DNA of 64,000 nt from Marinomonas gallaica (GCF_001639745.1 NZ_LTAX01000016.1:16688-80687), one strand, 5' to 3'. Shown: positions 43,405-52,699, numbered from the stretch's first letter. Program-made: numbers and translations. Notes: generated by a model from the letters alone, not told the origin.

Positions 43405-44544
43405 ATGGGTTTAAAAGCCTGTTTGTTGATGCTCACAGTTTTGTGGTCCAGCATAAGCTGGGCCGCAGAGCCACAAACACCAGAAGAAGCGCGCCAACAA
43501 ATCCAAGCTTTGCAGCAGGATCTTAGTAAACTAAACAGTTGGCTAAAAGATCTGAAAGGCGAGCGCTCAAGCGTAGAGCAACAGCTTCAAAGTAAAGAAC
43601 AATCGATACAGGATTTGTCGAAACGTATTCTGGAGTTGCAGCAGAGTTTAGAAAAAGGGGCCGAGCAGTTAGAGAATTTGCAAACCCAACAACGAAGCTT
43701 GCAACAAAGCATTCAGCAGCAATACCAGCAGATCGCCGCCCAACTTCGGGCGGTTTATCGTTCTGGTGGTGAAGAAGGTTTAAAGTTCCTGCTCGAAGAT
43801 ATTCCAGCGGATGAATCCATGCGCTTGATTCATTATAACCGCTACTTTTCCACTGCCCGCCAATCCCTTATCAATGGCTTTTCTGCTGAGGCTGAAGACT
43901 TAAATCTAGTTGAAAAAAGCATTCGAAGTCAGCGTGCACAAATAGCGCAAGAACAAAGCGATCTTGAAAAGCAACAGAGTCGAGTCAAAGACGAATACGC
44001 CCAGCGACAAAAGTTATTAGCCAAAATTGAAACCGATTTGAATTCCGGTGATCAAAAAGCGAAACGCATACAAAAAAATCAAGCGCAAATGCAGGCACTG
44101 TTAAAACAGTTAGAGGAAGCGTTAGCGTTGGCAGACATACAAATTCCTGACCAAGATACGCCTTTTGGCGCACAAAAAGGAAAGTTGATTCCGCCTCTTA
44201 ACGTGATTAAACAATTGCCGGATAATTCACAGATCAATTTAGGTGGCGTGACCTTCGCCGCTAAGACAGGTGACCAAGTACATGCTGTGCATCACGGCAG
44301 AGTTGTGTTTTCCGACTGGATGCGTGGTTTTGGTTTTCTGATTATATTAGATCACGGCGGTGGCTACATGTCTTTGTATGGCTACAACCAAAGCCTGTTA
44401 AAAGATGTCGGAGAATGGGTCAATGCCAATGACGTCATTGCTACGGCAGGCAGTTCGGGTGGGCGTTCAGAAACGGGCTTATTTTTCGCGATACGACACA
44501 ATGGTGCGCCAGTGAAACCAGTGAGTTGGTTTGGCAAAGGTTAG
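43405..44544 (+). CDS. envC: EnvC-like murein hydrolase activator
   Basis: The 379-residue periplasmic protein starts with a signal peptide (MGLKACLLMLTVLWSSISWA). Long coiled-coil segments follow, rich in Gln and Glu, at about 30-110 and 165-250. It ends with a LytM (M23) domain at about 270-375 (HAVHHGRVVFSDWMRGFGFL, ILDHGGGYMSLYGYNQSLLK). The zinc site of true M23 peptidases (H-x-H near the end) is changed to LYGYN here, as in EnvC, so it should activate amidases at the division septum rather than cut peptidoglycan. A second gene in the gpmI operon; ctpA starts 28 bp later. Confidence 0.9.
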   Translation: MGLKACLLMLTVLWSSISWAAEPQTPEEARQQIQALQQDLSKLNSWLKDLKGERSSVEQQLQSKEQSIQDLSKRILELQQSLEKGAEQLENLQTQQRSLQQSIQQQYQQIAAQLRAVYRSGGEEGLKFLLEDIPADESMRLIHYNRYFSTARQSLINGFSAEAEDLNLVEKSIRSQRAQIAQEQSDLEKQQSRVKDEYAQRQKLLAKIETDLNSGDQKAKRIQKNQAQMQALLKQLEEALALADIQIPDQDTPFGAQKGKLIPPLNVIKQLPDNSQINLGGVTFAAKTGDQVHAVHHGRVVFSDWMRGFGFLIILDHGGGYMSLYGYNQSLLKDVGEWVNANDVIATAGSSGGRSETGLFFAIRHNGAPVKPVSWFGKG

Positions 44545-44572
44545 CGGCAGAGTTAACGAGAAGGAATGAAAT

Positions 44573-45856
44573 ATGGTTGGTATCAAACGTCACCTTATTA
44601 TCGGGGTCAGTGCTCTATTGCTGAACCAAGCATGGGCTGCACCTGAGCCTGAGACTAGCGAATCCGCTCAGGCAGTACCGCTGACGCAAATTCGCACATT
44701 TGTTGAAACCTTTGAAACCATCAGTGCGGGTTATGTTGAGGTGCTGGATGATGAGGCAATCCTTAATAAAGCATTGAAAGGCATGGTGTCTTCCCTTGAC
44801 CCGCATTCGGAGTATTTAACCAAGGATGAAATGGCGCAATTCGATGAACAAACATCGGGCAATTACGCCGGTATTGGTATTGAAGTAGAAATGGTTGATA
44901 ACAAGTTGACCATTATTTCGCCAATTGATGACTCCCCAGCAGCTAAAGCGGGGCTGAAGGCGGGCGATGTTATTATTCGTATTGATGACCAGCTCGTGTC
45001 TGGTATGAGCTTACAGGAAGTCATTACCCTGATGCGCGGAGAGCAGGGCAGTGACGTGTTGCTGGATATTGATCGTGATGGTCAAATTAAACAATATTCC
45101 ATTGCCCGAGCGGAAATTGAAGATAGCAGCATTTCCAGTGAATGGTTAGGCAATAACATTGCTTACATTCGTATCAGTCAGTTTTTAGGCAATTCATCGA
45201 AAGAGTTTCGTGAGAAGCTACAAGCGTTACAGAAACAACAGCCTATCAAGGGCTTAATCCTCGATCTTCGTAACAATCCCGGTGGCGTATTGCAAAGTGC
45301 GGTCGGCATTGTCGATGCTATGGTGGATGATGGCTTGATTGTTTATACCGACGGTCGTCACGAGTATTCCAAAACCGAATTCAAGGCGACGACAGAGGCA
45401 ACGTTGTTACCCAAAGCACCGTTAGTTGTGTTGGTTAATGAAGGCTCGGCTTCCGCATCCGAAGTGCTAGCGGGTGCCATTCAAGATCATCGACGTGGTC
45501 TTGTTCTTGGAACGGAAACGTTCGGTAAAGGTTCTGTACAAACGGTAGTGCCTTTGAGTACCGGTGGTGCAGTGAAGTTGACGACAGCCTTGTATTACAC
45601 GCCTAATGGTCGCTCTATCCAAGCACAAGGCATTATGCCTGATATGGTCATTCCGCAAGCGAAAGTGGAAGTAGAGAAGGGCCGTTTCTTTATCAAAGAA
45701 GCAGAGCTAAAGGGTCATTTGGGTAATGGTACTGGCGGAAAAGAGCGGACCAGTTCGGATGTGGACAACAAGTTAAACGATTTGGCTGTGAGTGATTTTC
45801 AGCTATTCCAAGCACTTTCAATGTTGCAAAGTGCACAGCAATTTTTGGTTAAGTAA
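44573..45856 (+). CDS. ctpA: C-terminal processing protease (S41 family)
   Basis: The 427-residue periplasmic protease opens with a signal peptide (MVGIKRHLIIGVSALLLNQA, then WAAPEP). Then come the N-terminal region SLDPHSEYLTKDEMAQFDEQ, a PDZ domain near 90-175 (IISPIDDSPAAKAGLKAGDV) and the S41 domain. Catalytic residues are the serine in VLVNEGSASASEVLAGAIQD near 290 and the lysine in GTETFGKGSVQTVVPL near 315. It probably trims periplasmic or lipoprotein substrates. Its position between envC and yibQ is found in Pseudomonas and relatives and suggests a link to septal wall remodelling. The stop overlaps the next ATG by one base. Confidence 0.93.
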   Translation: MVGIKRHLIIGVSALLLNQAWAAPEPETSESAQAVPLTQIRTFVETFETISAGYVEVLDDEAILNKALKGMVSSLDPHSEYLTKDEMAQFDEQTSGNYAGIGIEVEMVDNKLTIISPIDDSPAAKAGLKAGDVIIRIDDQLVSGMSLQEVITLMRGEQGSDVLLDIDRDGQIKQYSIARAEIEDSSISSEWLGNNIAYIRISQFLGNSSKEFREKLQALQKQQPIKGLILDLRNNPGGVLQSAVGIVDAMVDDGLIVYTDGRHEYSKTEFKATTEATLLPKAPLVVLVNEGSASASEVLAGAIQDHRRGLVLGTETFGKGSVQTVVPLSTGGAVKLTTALYYTPNGRSIQAQGIMPDMVIPQAKVEVEKGRFFIKEAELKGHLGNGTGGKERTSSDVDNKLNDLAVSDFQLFQALSMLQSAQQFLVK

Positions 45857-46788
45857 TGCGAAGAAATTTATCTAACTGGGCGCTGGCAAGTATTATCGCT
45901 GCCAGCGCTAGCAGTGTTGTGTTTGCCGATCAAGCAGCAGACCCCGCCACAATACCATTTCCGGTATTAGATCGAAGTACACCGCAGACCATGGGGCAAA
46001 TTCCTTACTTAGCGCCTCTGTCAGACCGAAAACCTGATTGGCCTCCGTTGTTTAAAAAGCCGAATATGTCGTCGCCAAGTGTGACGTCTAGGAACAAGCT
46101 ACCGTCAGACATATCTTCTATGGATGCTTTACCTGAGCCCCCTAAAATTGCAATTGTCATTGATGATGTGGGCTACAACCGACGCGGAATGGAAGAAAGC
46201 TTAGCGCTTCCCTTACCTGTTGTGTTAGCGATATTGCCTGAAACGCCCTACGGTGTTAGAGCCGCCCAACGAGCGCATCTGCAAGAGCGCATTACTATCC
46301 TTCATGCGCCAATGGAGAATGAGCGTGAGCTGAAGCTTGGCCCTGGCGGTTTATACGTCAATATGGATGAGCAGACGTTTAAGCAAACCTTAAATGCCGA
46401 TTTGGACAGTACGCCGTATGTCACTGGGGTAAATAATCATATGGGCAGTTTGTTAACGACACACTCAGAGCATATGGGCTGGGTCATGGATATCATGGCA
46501 GAGCGCTCATTGTTTTTTATTGATAGCTTAACCAGTCCACAGAGTGTGGCGCATGCAACGGCGGTCGAAAGAGGTATTCGTACGGTGACGCGAGATATTT
46601 TTCTCGACAATGTGCGCTCAGAAGTAGCCATAGATAAACAGTTTGAACGCTTGTTAAAGCGTGCTCATAAACAGGGGAGTGCCATCGCTATTGGCCACCC
46701 TTACCCCGAAACAACACGCTATTTAAAGCGTCGCCTCACTCAGCCTCTGTCCGCACAATTAGTGACCATTGATACCCTTCTTAAATAA
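45856..46788 (+). CDS. yibQ: Divergent polysaccharide deacetylase family protein (YibQ-like)
   Basis: The 310-residue periplasmic protein begins with a signal peptide (LSNWALASIIAASASSVVFA). A proline-rich linker leads to the divergent polysaccharide deacetylase domain at about 95-305: KIAIVIDDVGYNRRGMEESL near 97, LPVVLAILPETPYGVRAAQR, ITILHAPMENERELKLGPGG near 147 and VTGVNNHMGSLLTTHSEHMG near 193. The Asp-Asp and His residues typical of a NodB-type metal site are partly kept. No activity is established for YibQ proteins. It is the last gene of the gpmI run and is followed by a terminator. Confidence 0.88.
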   Translation: MRRNLSNWALASIIAASASSVVFADQAADPATIPFPVLDRSTPQTMGQIPYLAPLSDRKPDWPPLFKKPNMSSPSVTSRNKLPSDISSMDALPEPPKIAIVIDDVGYNRRGMEESLALPLPVVLAILPETPYGVRAAQRAHLQERITILHAPMENERELKLGPGGLYVNMDEQTFKQTLNADLDSTPYVTGVNNHMGSLLTTHSEHMGWVMDIMAERSLFFIDSLTSPQSVAHATAVERGIRTVTRDIFLDNVRSEVAIDKQFERLLKRAHKQGSAIAIGHPYPETTRYLKRRLTQPLSAQLVTIDTLLK

Positions 46789-46800
46789 AGCGTTTAAAGA

Positions 46801-46836
46801 AAATAACAGGAGTTCGTTTTCGGAGCCTGTTATTTT
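46801..46836 (+). terminator. Terminator after yibQ
   Basis: AAATAACAGG / CCTGTTATTT is a perfect 10-bp stem with a 15-base loop followed by T, 12 bp after the yibQ stop; the loop has TTCG and CGGA stretches that can extend the pairing. Confidence 0.8.
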
Positions 46837-46987
46837 CAGCTGCTTTTTTGGACTGATGTCAGTTGAAAATATCATGTGAGCGCTACTTATTAGGTTTTTT
46901 CTCTCCATTTTGTTGTTTTTCTAGATGCTATTGCAAAAATAAACCTGCACTCTGTTTGACCATTTATTAGCCAAGCGCTATTGTTTG

Positions 46988-47004
46988 TGTTCACTGGTAG
47001 TGCA
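46988..47004 (+). promoter_or_regulatory. Weak NtrC-like site upstream of livJ
   Basis: TGTTCACTGGTAGTGCA agrees with the NtrC consensus TGCACCA-N3-TGGTGCA at 9 of 14 positions. It lies about 70-90 bp upstream of the candidate sigma-54 promoter, the usual enhancer distance. Suggestive only. Confidence 0.3.
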
Positions 47005-47066
47005 CATTTTAAAAATATTTCCGTTATTCTTCCCATTTGTAGGTGCTTTGATGGGTTGTAATTTTC

Positions 47067-47082
47067 TGGAATGCTTCTTGCT
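47067..47082 (+). promoter_or_regulatory. Candidate sigma-54 promoter of livJ
   Basis: TGGAATGCTTCTTGCT has GG and GC at the correct -24/-12 spacing and an exact TTGCT; it deviates at the CA of TGGCA. It is 41 bp upstream of the livJ ATG at 47123. Branched-chain amino acid uptake is often nitrogen controlled, which makes the match plausible. Confidence 0.45.
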
Positions 47083-47122
47083 TTAAAAATAATGATAAAA
47101 CCAAAATGAGTAGGAGATCTTC

Positions 47123-48238
47123 ATGTCGAACACAGTTGTAAGAAAAACACTTATTGCTTTAGCGGTTGCTGGCGCAGCGTTTACTGCCCAAGCTGATGTT
47201 GTCATCGGTGTTGCTGGCCCTCATACCGGTGCGTATGCCGCATTTGGTGAACAGCTTTGGCGAGGTGCTGAAAAAGCAGCGATGGACATCAATGCTAAAG
47301 GCGGGATCAATGGTGAGATGATTAAGCTCGTGAAAGCCGACGATGCCTGTGAGCCAAAGCAGGCTGTGTCGATCGCTAACCGATTAGTAGATTCCGATGA
47401 AGCGGTTGCTGTTGTTGGACACTTTTGTTCTTCCTCTTCTATCCCTGCTTCGACCATCTACGAAGAAGCGGGTGTTCTTATGGTCACGCCGGCATCGACC
47501 AACCCGGCTTTAACCGAACGCGGTTTACCGAACGTTTTCCGTGTTTGTGGTCGTGATGATCAACAAGGGGATGTGGCTGCGAGTTACATCGTAGGTGATC
47601 TAGGTGCTAAACGCGTTGCCATCCTGCATGACAAAGATACCTACGGCAAAGGTTTAGCGGATGCAATGAAAGACACGATGAACGCATACGGTGTTGAAGA
47701 AGTGCTGTACGAAGGTTTGACACGTGGTGAAAAAGACTTCAACGCGGTTGTCACCAAGATCCGCTCAGTCGATGCCGATGTCGTATATTTCGGTGGTTTG
47801 CATTCAGAAGCCGGTCCATTAGTACGACAAATGCGTGAGCAAGGTTTGACCGCGACCTTCATTTCAGGGGATGGCATTGTATCGGATGAGTTTGTTTCGG
47901 TAGCAGGTTCGCCGGAATATGTTGATGGTGTGTTGATGACGTTTGGCGCAGATCCAACCTCTTACGCCGCTGGTAAAGTTGTCGTTGATGAGTTCCGTGC
48001 ATCTGGCATTGAGCCAGAAGGTTATGTGATGTACTCGTACACAGCAATGCAAGTTGTTGCGGCTGCATTAGATGCAACGGAATTGGATCCTATCGCCGCT
48101 TCGGATTGGCTACATGAGAACTCTATTGAAACCGTAATGGGGACTAAGAAATTTGATGATAAGGGTGACTTGACCATATCCGACTACGTTATGTACGAGT
48201 GGGATGATAAAGGTAATTACACCATGCTCAACAACTAA
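47123..48238 (+). CDS. livJ: Branched-chain amino acid ABC transporter, substrate-binding protein
   Basis: The 371-residue periplasmic receptor opens with a signal peptide (VVRKTLIALAVAGAAFTAQA). It then shows the family start DVVIGVAGPHTGAYAAFGEQ, AEKAAMDINAKGGINGEMIK and the disulfide pair DDACEPKQ...GHFCSSSSIPAST. SGDGIVSDEFV lies near 250. Length and order match LivJ/LivK. It is the first gene of livJHMGF; 77 bp separate it from livH. Ligand could be leucine, isoleucine or valine, or a related aliphatic substrate. A strong ribosome site (GTAGGAGATC) precedes the ATG. Confidence 0.93.
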   Translation: MSNTVVRKTLIALAVAGAAFTAQADVVIGVAGPHTGAYAAFGEQLWRGAEKAAMDINAKGGINGEMIKLVKADDACEPKQAVSIANRLVDSDEAVAVVGHFCSSSSIPASTIYEEAGVLMVTPASTNPALTERGLPNVFRVCGRDDQQGDVAASYIVGDLGAKRVAILHDKDTYGKGLADAMKDTMNAYGVEEVLYEGLTRGEKDFNAVVTKIRSVDADVVYFGGLHSEAGPLVRQMREQGLTATFISGDGIVSDEFVSVAGSPEYVDGVLMTFGADPTSYAAGKVVVDEFRASGIEPEGYVMYSYTAMQVVAAALDATELDPIAASDWLHENSIETVMGTKKFDDKGDLTISDYVMYEWDDKGNYTMLNN

Positions 48239-48315
48239 CCTCTGTGGTTGTTGATTAGAGGCGCAGTTCTTGCGCCTCTTACTCTCCTTGTTACAACTCG
48301 CTAGAGGTTACTTCG

Positions 48316-49227
48316 ATGGATATCGTTCTACAGCAGTTAGTGAACGGCCTGACTCTTGGCTCTGTTTACGGGCTAATCGCAATCGGATACACCATGGTTT
48401 ACGGCATTATTGGGATGATTAACTTCGCCCACGGTGATGTCTATATGGTATCGAGTTATTTAACCGCCATCGCGATTGCATTATTTTCTTTTTTTGGTCT
48501 GGATTCGTTCCCAATTATTATTTTCGGGACACTTATTTTTACTATTATTGTAACCGGTGCTTATGGGTGGGTGATCGAGCGAGTGGCTTATCGACCATTG
48601 CGTAATTCCAGCCGTCTTTCCGTATTAATCTCGGCGATTGGTATGTCGCTGATTCTGCAAAACTATGTGCAAATTTCCCAAGGTGCTCGTCAACAGGGGA
48701 TTCCCACTATGCTCAGTGGCGCTATTCGCTTTGATATTGGGGATGGTTTTGTACAAATCACCTATATGAAGTTGTTTATTCTATTCGCTGCATTTTTGGG
48801 GATGGGCGTACTGACTTATATCATCCAAAAAACAAAGCTCGGTCGCATGTGTCGTGCAACTCAGCAAGATCGCAAAATGGCGTCAATCTTGGGTATTAAT
48901 ACCGATCGCGTGATTTCATCAGTGTTTGTCATCGGCGCTGCTATGGCTGCGTTAGCGGGTGTGTTGGTGACATTGGATTACGGTGCCTTCGATTTTTACG
49001 TAGGGTTCATTATTGGTATTAAAGCATTTACTGCCGCAGTGTTAGGCGGTATTGGTTCATTGCCTGGTGCCATGTTAGGTGGGGTTATTCTTGGTCTATC
49101 TGAAGCCTTGTTTGCTGGATTGATTTCTTCAGATTACAAGGATGTATTCTCCTTCTCATTATTGGTGATCATCTTGATTTTCCGTCCAAGTGGTCTTCTG
49201 GGTAAACCTGAAGTGGAGAAAGTCTAA
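48316..49227 (+). CDS. livH: Branched-chain amino acid ABC transporter permease LivH
   Basis: The 303-residue membrane protein begins MDIVLQQLVNGLTLGSVYGL. It has about eight hydrophobic segments and the LivH signature IAIGYTMVYGIIGMINFAHG near 20-40. RMCRATQQDRKMASILGINT near 175 is the cytoplasmic coupling loop that contacts the ATPases, and IKAFTAAVLGGIGSLPGAML near 234 closes the conserved part. With LivM it forms the channel for branched-chain amino acids. The stop overlaps the livM start by one base (TAATG), so the two are translationally coupled. Confidence 0.95.
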   Translation: MDIVLQQLVNGLTLGSVYGLIAIGYTMVYGIIGMINFAHGDVYMVSSYLTAIAIALFSFFGLDSFPIIIFGTLIFTIIVTGAYGWVIERVAYRPLRNSSRLSVLISAIGMSLILQNYVQISQGARQQGIPTMLSGAIRFDIGDGFVQITYMKLFILFAAFLGMGVLTYIIQKTKLGRMCRATQQDRKMASILGINTDRVISSVFVIGAAMAALAGVLVTLDYGAFDFYVGFIIGIKAFTAAVLGGIGSLPGAMLGGVILGLSEALFAGLISSDYKDVFSFSLLVIILIFRPSGLLGKPEVEKV

Positions 49228-50501
49228 TGAGTCAAGAAACTGGAATTAACATAGGCTCCAGCATCAAAGACACCATTATTGCGGGCTTATTAGCGCTTAT
49301 CGTGTTTGGGCCAGTTGTTGGCGTATTATTGGATGGCTATGAGTTTATTGCGCGCATTGATGATGTCGTTTGGATTGTTGCTATTGTAATGGCTGGCCGT
49401 TTTGCCATCTCCGTCTTTGTGCAAACCGAATCTGGTAAAAAGTTTGTTTATCGTCAGTTGACGAAAGAGGATGGCGTTTCGGTTACGGCGCCAGATTATA
49501 AAAGCAAAATGCGTTACATCATTCCGATTGTAATTGTGATTGGTTTGATCGCGCCTTTTATCGCCTCGAAATACGTGCTAACGGTGGTAATCCTCGGTTT
49601 AATTTATGTGTTACTAGGCTTGGGCTTGAACATTGTTGTGGGTCTTGCGGGTCTTTTAGACTTGGGCTTTGTTGGCTTCTATGCCATTGGTGCTTATGGC
49701 CTCGCATTAGGGTATGAGTACTTGGGGCTTGGATTCTGGTCTATGTTGCCGCTTGCCGCCATTATGGCAGGTGTTGCCGGGGCGGTTTTAGGGTTTCCCG
49801 TGCTACGCATGCATGGTGACTATTTGGCCATTGTGACCTTGGGTTTTGGGGAGATTATTCGTCTTGTATTGACGAACTGGACTGAATTTACCCATGGACC
49901 AAATGGTGTGTCCGCACCGCTGCCAACATTGTTTGGGTTGGAGTTTAAGCGGCGCTCCAGTGATGGCACCCCGTTCCATGAGTTTTTTGGTTTGTCTTAC
50001 GACTCAGCGTTCAAATACATTTTTATTTACTTAGTACTGTTCCTCGTCGTATTAGCTGTTTTATATGTTAAACATCGGCTTACGCGGATGCCTATTGGTC
50101 GAGCTTGGGAAGCCTTGCGCGAAGATGAAATTGCGTGTCGCTCATTAGGTTTGAATCATGTATTGGTTAAACTGTCTGCCTTTACCTTAGGGGCGTCGAC
50201 AGGCGGGATTGCCGGGGTATTCTTTGCTACGTATCAAGGGTTTGTTAACCCTTCTTCATTTACCTTCTTCGAGTCCGCGCTCATCCTAGCGATTGTTGTC
50301 TTGGGTGGCATGGGATCGACCTTAGGTGTCGTGATAGCGGCCTTCGTTCTAACGGTTGCACCAGAAATGTTACGAGAATTTGCCGACTACCGTGTATTGA
50401 TGTTCGGTATCTTGATGGTCGTGATGATGATTTGGAAGCCTCGCGGTTTGGTGCGAGTCACTCGTAAAGGATTTGCGACACGAAAAGGGGTGATGAAATG
50501 A
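49227..50501 (+). CDS. livM: Branched-chain amino acid ABC transporter permease LivM
   Basis: The 424-residue permease has an N-terminal extension of about 100 residues with two hydrophobic segments, as in the long LivM form. The conserved core follows: GLGLNIVVGLAGLLDLGFVG near 130, YGLALGYEYLGLGFWSMLPL and MHGDYLAIVTLGFGEIIRLV near 195. IGRAWEALREDEIACRSLGL near 290 is the coupling loop, and AILAIVVLGGMGSTLG is near 350. It pairs with LivH. It ends with an ATGA overlap into livG. Confidence 0.95.
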   Translation: MSQETGINIGSSIKDTIIAGLLALIVFGPVVGVLLDGYEFIARIDDVVWIVAIVMAGRFAISVFVQTESGKKFVYRQLTKEDGVSVTAPDYKSKMRYIIPIVIVIGLIAPFIASKYVLTVVILGLIYVLLGLGLNIVVGLAGLLDLGFVGFYAIGAYGLALGYEYLGLGFWSMLPLAAIMAGVAGAVLGFPVLRMHGDYLAIVTLGFGEIIRLVLTNWTEFTHGPNGVSAPLPTLFGLEFKRRSSDGTPFHEFFGLSYDSAFKYIFIYLVLFLVVLAVLYVKHRLTRMPIGRAWEALREDEIACRSLGLNHVLVKLSAFTLGASTGGIAGVFFATYQGFVNPSSFTFFESALILAIVVLGGMGSTLGVVIAAFVLTVAPEMLREFADYRVLMFGILMVVMMIWKPRGLVRVTRKGFATRKGVMK

Positions 50502-51379
50502 GCCAAGAAAACATCTTAGAAATTGAAAACTTGGTGATGCATTTTGGTGGTATTAAAGCCCTGAATGATGTGACCTTCGATATAAAACGTGGCTCCGTAT
50601 CGGCTTTAATCGGGCCAAACGGGGCAGGCAAAACAACCGTATTTAACTGTTTAACAGGGTTCTATAAAGCGACGGGCGGCGGCATTATGTTGAACGCTGG
50701 CGATAAGCCAACCAGCGTGATCAAAGTCCTAGGTGAGAAATTCAAAGGCTCTGACCTCGTGTCGCCTGCCGCATTTTTTGAGCGGGTTAAATACAAAATG
50801 TTTGGTGGCTCTCATTTGGTCAACCGCGCAGGCCTTGCTCGGACGTTTCAGAATATTCGTTTATTCAAAGAGATGTCCGTAGTAGAAAATCTACTCGTGG
50901 CGCAGCATATGATCGTTAATCGAAGTATGTTGGCCGGTATTTTAAACACTGAAAGTTACAAAAAGACGGAAGAAGAAGCACTGCAACGCGCTTTTTATTG
51001 GCTTGAAGTGGTGCATTTAACAGAGTTTGCCAATCGTTTAGCGGGAGAGTTGTCGTATGGGCAACAGCGCCGTTTAGAGATTGCGCGAGCGATGTGTACG
51101 AATCCTGAAATTATCTGTCTTGATGAGCCTGCAGCGGGACTTAACCCTTCTGAAACCGAAGCGTTAGCCTCTATGATTCGTGTACTGCGTGACGAGCACA
51201 ATACAACTGTGCTTTTGATTGAGCACGACATGGGGATGGTGATGAATATCTCCGACTACATTGTGGTGTTGGATCATGGTGAAGTGATCGCCAAAGGTGG
51301 GCCTGAAGACATTAAGTCGAACCCGAAAGTCATTGCTGCCTATTTAGGTGCAGAAGAAGGGGAGGACGTTACACTATGA
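50498..51379 (+). CDS. livG: Branched-chain amino acid ABC transporter ATP-binding protein LivG
   Basis: The 293-residue ATPase shows Walker A ALIGPNGAGKTTVFNCLTGF near 37, a Q-loop region with RTFQNIRLFKEMSVVENLLV near 112, the ABC signature RLAGELSYGQQRRLEIARAM near 180, Walker B IICLDEPAAGLNPSETEALA near 203 and the H-loop LLIEHDMGMVMNISDYIVVL. An insertion of about 30 residues between Walker A and the Q-loop (SVIKVLGEKFKGSDLVSPAA) is somewhat longer than in E. coli LivG. The last bases overlap the livF start (ATGA). Cytoplasmic face of the inner membrane. Confidence 0.96.
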   Translation: MSQENILEIENLVMHFGGIKALNDVTFDIKRGSVSALIGPNGAGKTTVFNCLTGFYKATGGGIMLNAGDKPTSVIKVLGEKFKGSDLVSPAAFFERVKYKMFGGSHLVNRAGLARTFQNIRLFKEMSVVENLLVAQHMIVNRSMLAGILNTESYKKTEEEALQRAFYWLEVVHLTEFANRLAGELSYGQQRRLEIARAMCTNPEIICLDEPAAGLNPSETEALASMIRVLRDEHNTTVLLIEHDMGMVMNISDYIVVLDHGEVIAKGGPEDIKSNPKVIAAYLGAEEGEDVTL

Positions 51380-52089
51380 GTGCATTACTTCAATTCAAGG
51401 ATGTGGACGTTCATTATGGGCCGATCCAAGCACTGAAAAAGGTCTGCCTTGAAGTCAATCAAGGGGAAATTGTCACCATGATCGGCTCAAACGGTGCCGG
51501 TAAATCCACCTTGTTGATGTCTATCTTTGGTCAGCCTCGTATCAGTGATGGCCAAATTATTTACCAAGGTGAGGATATCTCTCAAAAGTCTGCTCACTAC
51601 GTGGCCTCGAATGGTTTGGCACAATCGCCCGAAGGCCGTCGAATTTTCCCTGGGATGTCTGTAGAGGAAAACCTACTGATGGGGACCATTCCCATTGGTA
51701 TGGAGCATTGTGATGAAGACATGCAGCGCATGTTTGAGCTATTTCCAAGGCTAAAAGAGCGGCGTAATCAGCGAGCATCGACTATGTCAGGGGGAGAGCA
51801 GCAAATGCTGGCGATCGCCCGCGCGTTGATGAGTCGGCCAAAGCTATTGTTGTTGGATGAGCCTAGCTTAGGGTTAGCGCCGATTATCGTGAAGCAAATT
51901 TTCCAAATTTTGGCGGATGTTGCGAGTACTGGAATGACGATCTTCTTGGTGGAACAAAACGCCAACCATGCTTTAAAGCTTGCTGACCGAGGTTACGTTT
52001 TAGTCAATGGTGAAATCAGGTTAACCGGGTCTGGTGATGACTTACTGGTGAATCCAGAGGTCCGCGATGCCTACTTAGGCGGTCATTAG
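51376..52089 (+). CDS. livF: Branched-chain amino acid ABC transporter ATP-binding protein LivF
   Basis: The 237-residue second ATPase has Walker A MIGSNGAGKSTLLMSIFGQP near 35, the LivF-specific stretch GLAQSPEGRRIFPGMSVEEN near 85, the signature ASTMSGGEQQMLAIARALMS near 135 and Walker B LLLDEPSLGLAPIIVKQIFQ near 158. FLVEQNANHALKLADRGYVL follows near 191. LivF and LivG form the ATPase pair. It is the last gene of the operon, followed after 20 bp by a strong bidirectional terminator facing tsaC. Confidence 0.96.
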   Translation: MSALLQFKDVDVHYGPIQALKKVCLEVNQGEIVTMIGSNGAGKSTLLMSIFGQPRISDGQIIYQGEDISQKSAHYVASNGLAQSPEGRRIFPGMSVEENLLMGTIPIGMEHCDEDMQRMFELFPRLKERRNQRASTMSGGEQQMLAIARALMSRPKLLLLDEPSLGLAPIIVKQIFQILADVASTGMTIFLVEQNANHALKLADRGYVLVNGEIRLTGSGDDLLVNPEVRDAYLGGH

Positions 52090-52109
52090 AACGAGCTTAA
52101 TTGTAAAGC

Positions 52110-52139
52110 AAAGAGCCAAGCTTCATGCTTGGCTCTTTT
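52110..52139. terminator. Bidirectional terminator between livF and tsaC
   Basis: AAGAGCCAAGC / GCTTGGCTCTT is a perfect 11-bp stem with loop ttcat and a T-run, between convergent genes. Confidence 0.9.
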
Positions 52140-52141
52140 CG

Positions 52142-52699
52142 TTAGGCTCTAAATTGCTTACCTGTAATAAGGTCAAGCACTTGAGAGGGTTGGGCTGCGT
52201 TGCCGAGTGGTGCATCGAAAATCGCATCAAGTGTGTCACCAAAATAGTTCATGACCTCTTCTTTCGAACGCGCAGGATCGAGTCCAGCAGGGTTTGCGGA
52301 AGTAGACACGAGTACCCCTTGGTACGCAGAACACAGGTTTTGAACGGGCTCATGCTGGCTCAGTCGAATGGCAACACCTGGATGCTGTCCACGAACCCAA
52401 TCTGGCGTAATGAGTGTGTCGGGGACAACCCATGAGGTTGGGCGATCAGTGACTTCTATTAAACGCGTAAACATGGCGTGTTCGAGGATTTCTTGCCAAG
52501 GATCTAAATGTTGCGCAGCGCCAGCGATTAGAATCAAACCTTTTTCGACTGGACGAGACTTCAAGGTAAGGATACGTTGCACAGCTTGTTGATTAAATGG
52601 GTCACAACCTAGACCCCAAACTGCCTCTGTTGGATAAGCAACGACCCCACCGTTACGTAAGATCTCTGCGACTTGTGTCGCATCAGACGTAATCAGCAT
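52142..52699 (-). CDS. tsaC: Threonylcarbamoyl-AMP synthase (Sua5/YrdC family)
   Basis: The 185-residue protein makes threonylcarbamoyl-AMP from threonine, bicarbonate and ATP, the first step of the t6A37 tRNA modification. It has [20 protein letters not shown] near 19 (the K-R-S-T tetrad region), [20 protein letters not shown] near 43, [20 protein letters not shown] near 87 and [20 protein letters not shown] near 131. It is the short TsaC form without the Sua5 domain, the common form in gammaproteobacteria. It stands alone. Confidence 0.93.
   Translation of the reverse strand: MLITSDATQVAEILRNGGVVAYPTEAVWGLGCDPFNQQAVQRILTLKSRPVEKGLILIAGAAQHLDPWQEILEHAMFTRLIEVTDRPTSWVVPDTLITPDWVRGQHPGVAIRLSQHEPVQNLCSAYQGVLVSTSANPAGLDPARSKEEVMNYFGDTLDAIFDAPLGNAAQPSQVLDLITGKQFRA

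Larger units (their letters stand above)
46789..47122 (+). promoter_or_regulatory. Upstream region of the liv operon
   Basis: This 334-bp spacer between yibQ and livJ holds the yibQ terminator at its left end, a candidate sigma-54 promoter at 47067-47082 and two NtrC-like half-matching sites (46946-46962 and 46988-47004). The first of these is weak. Confidence 0.4.
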
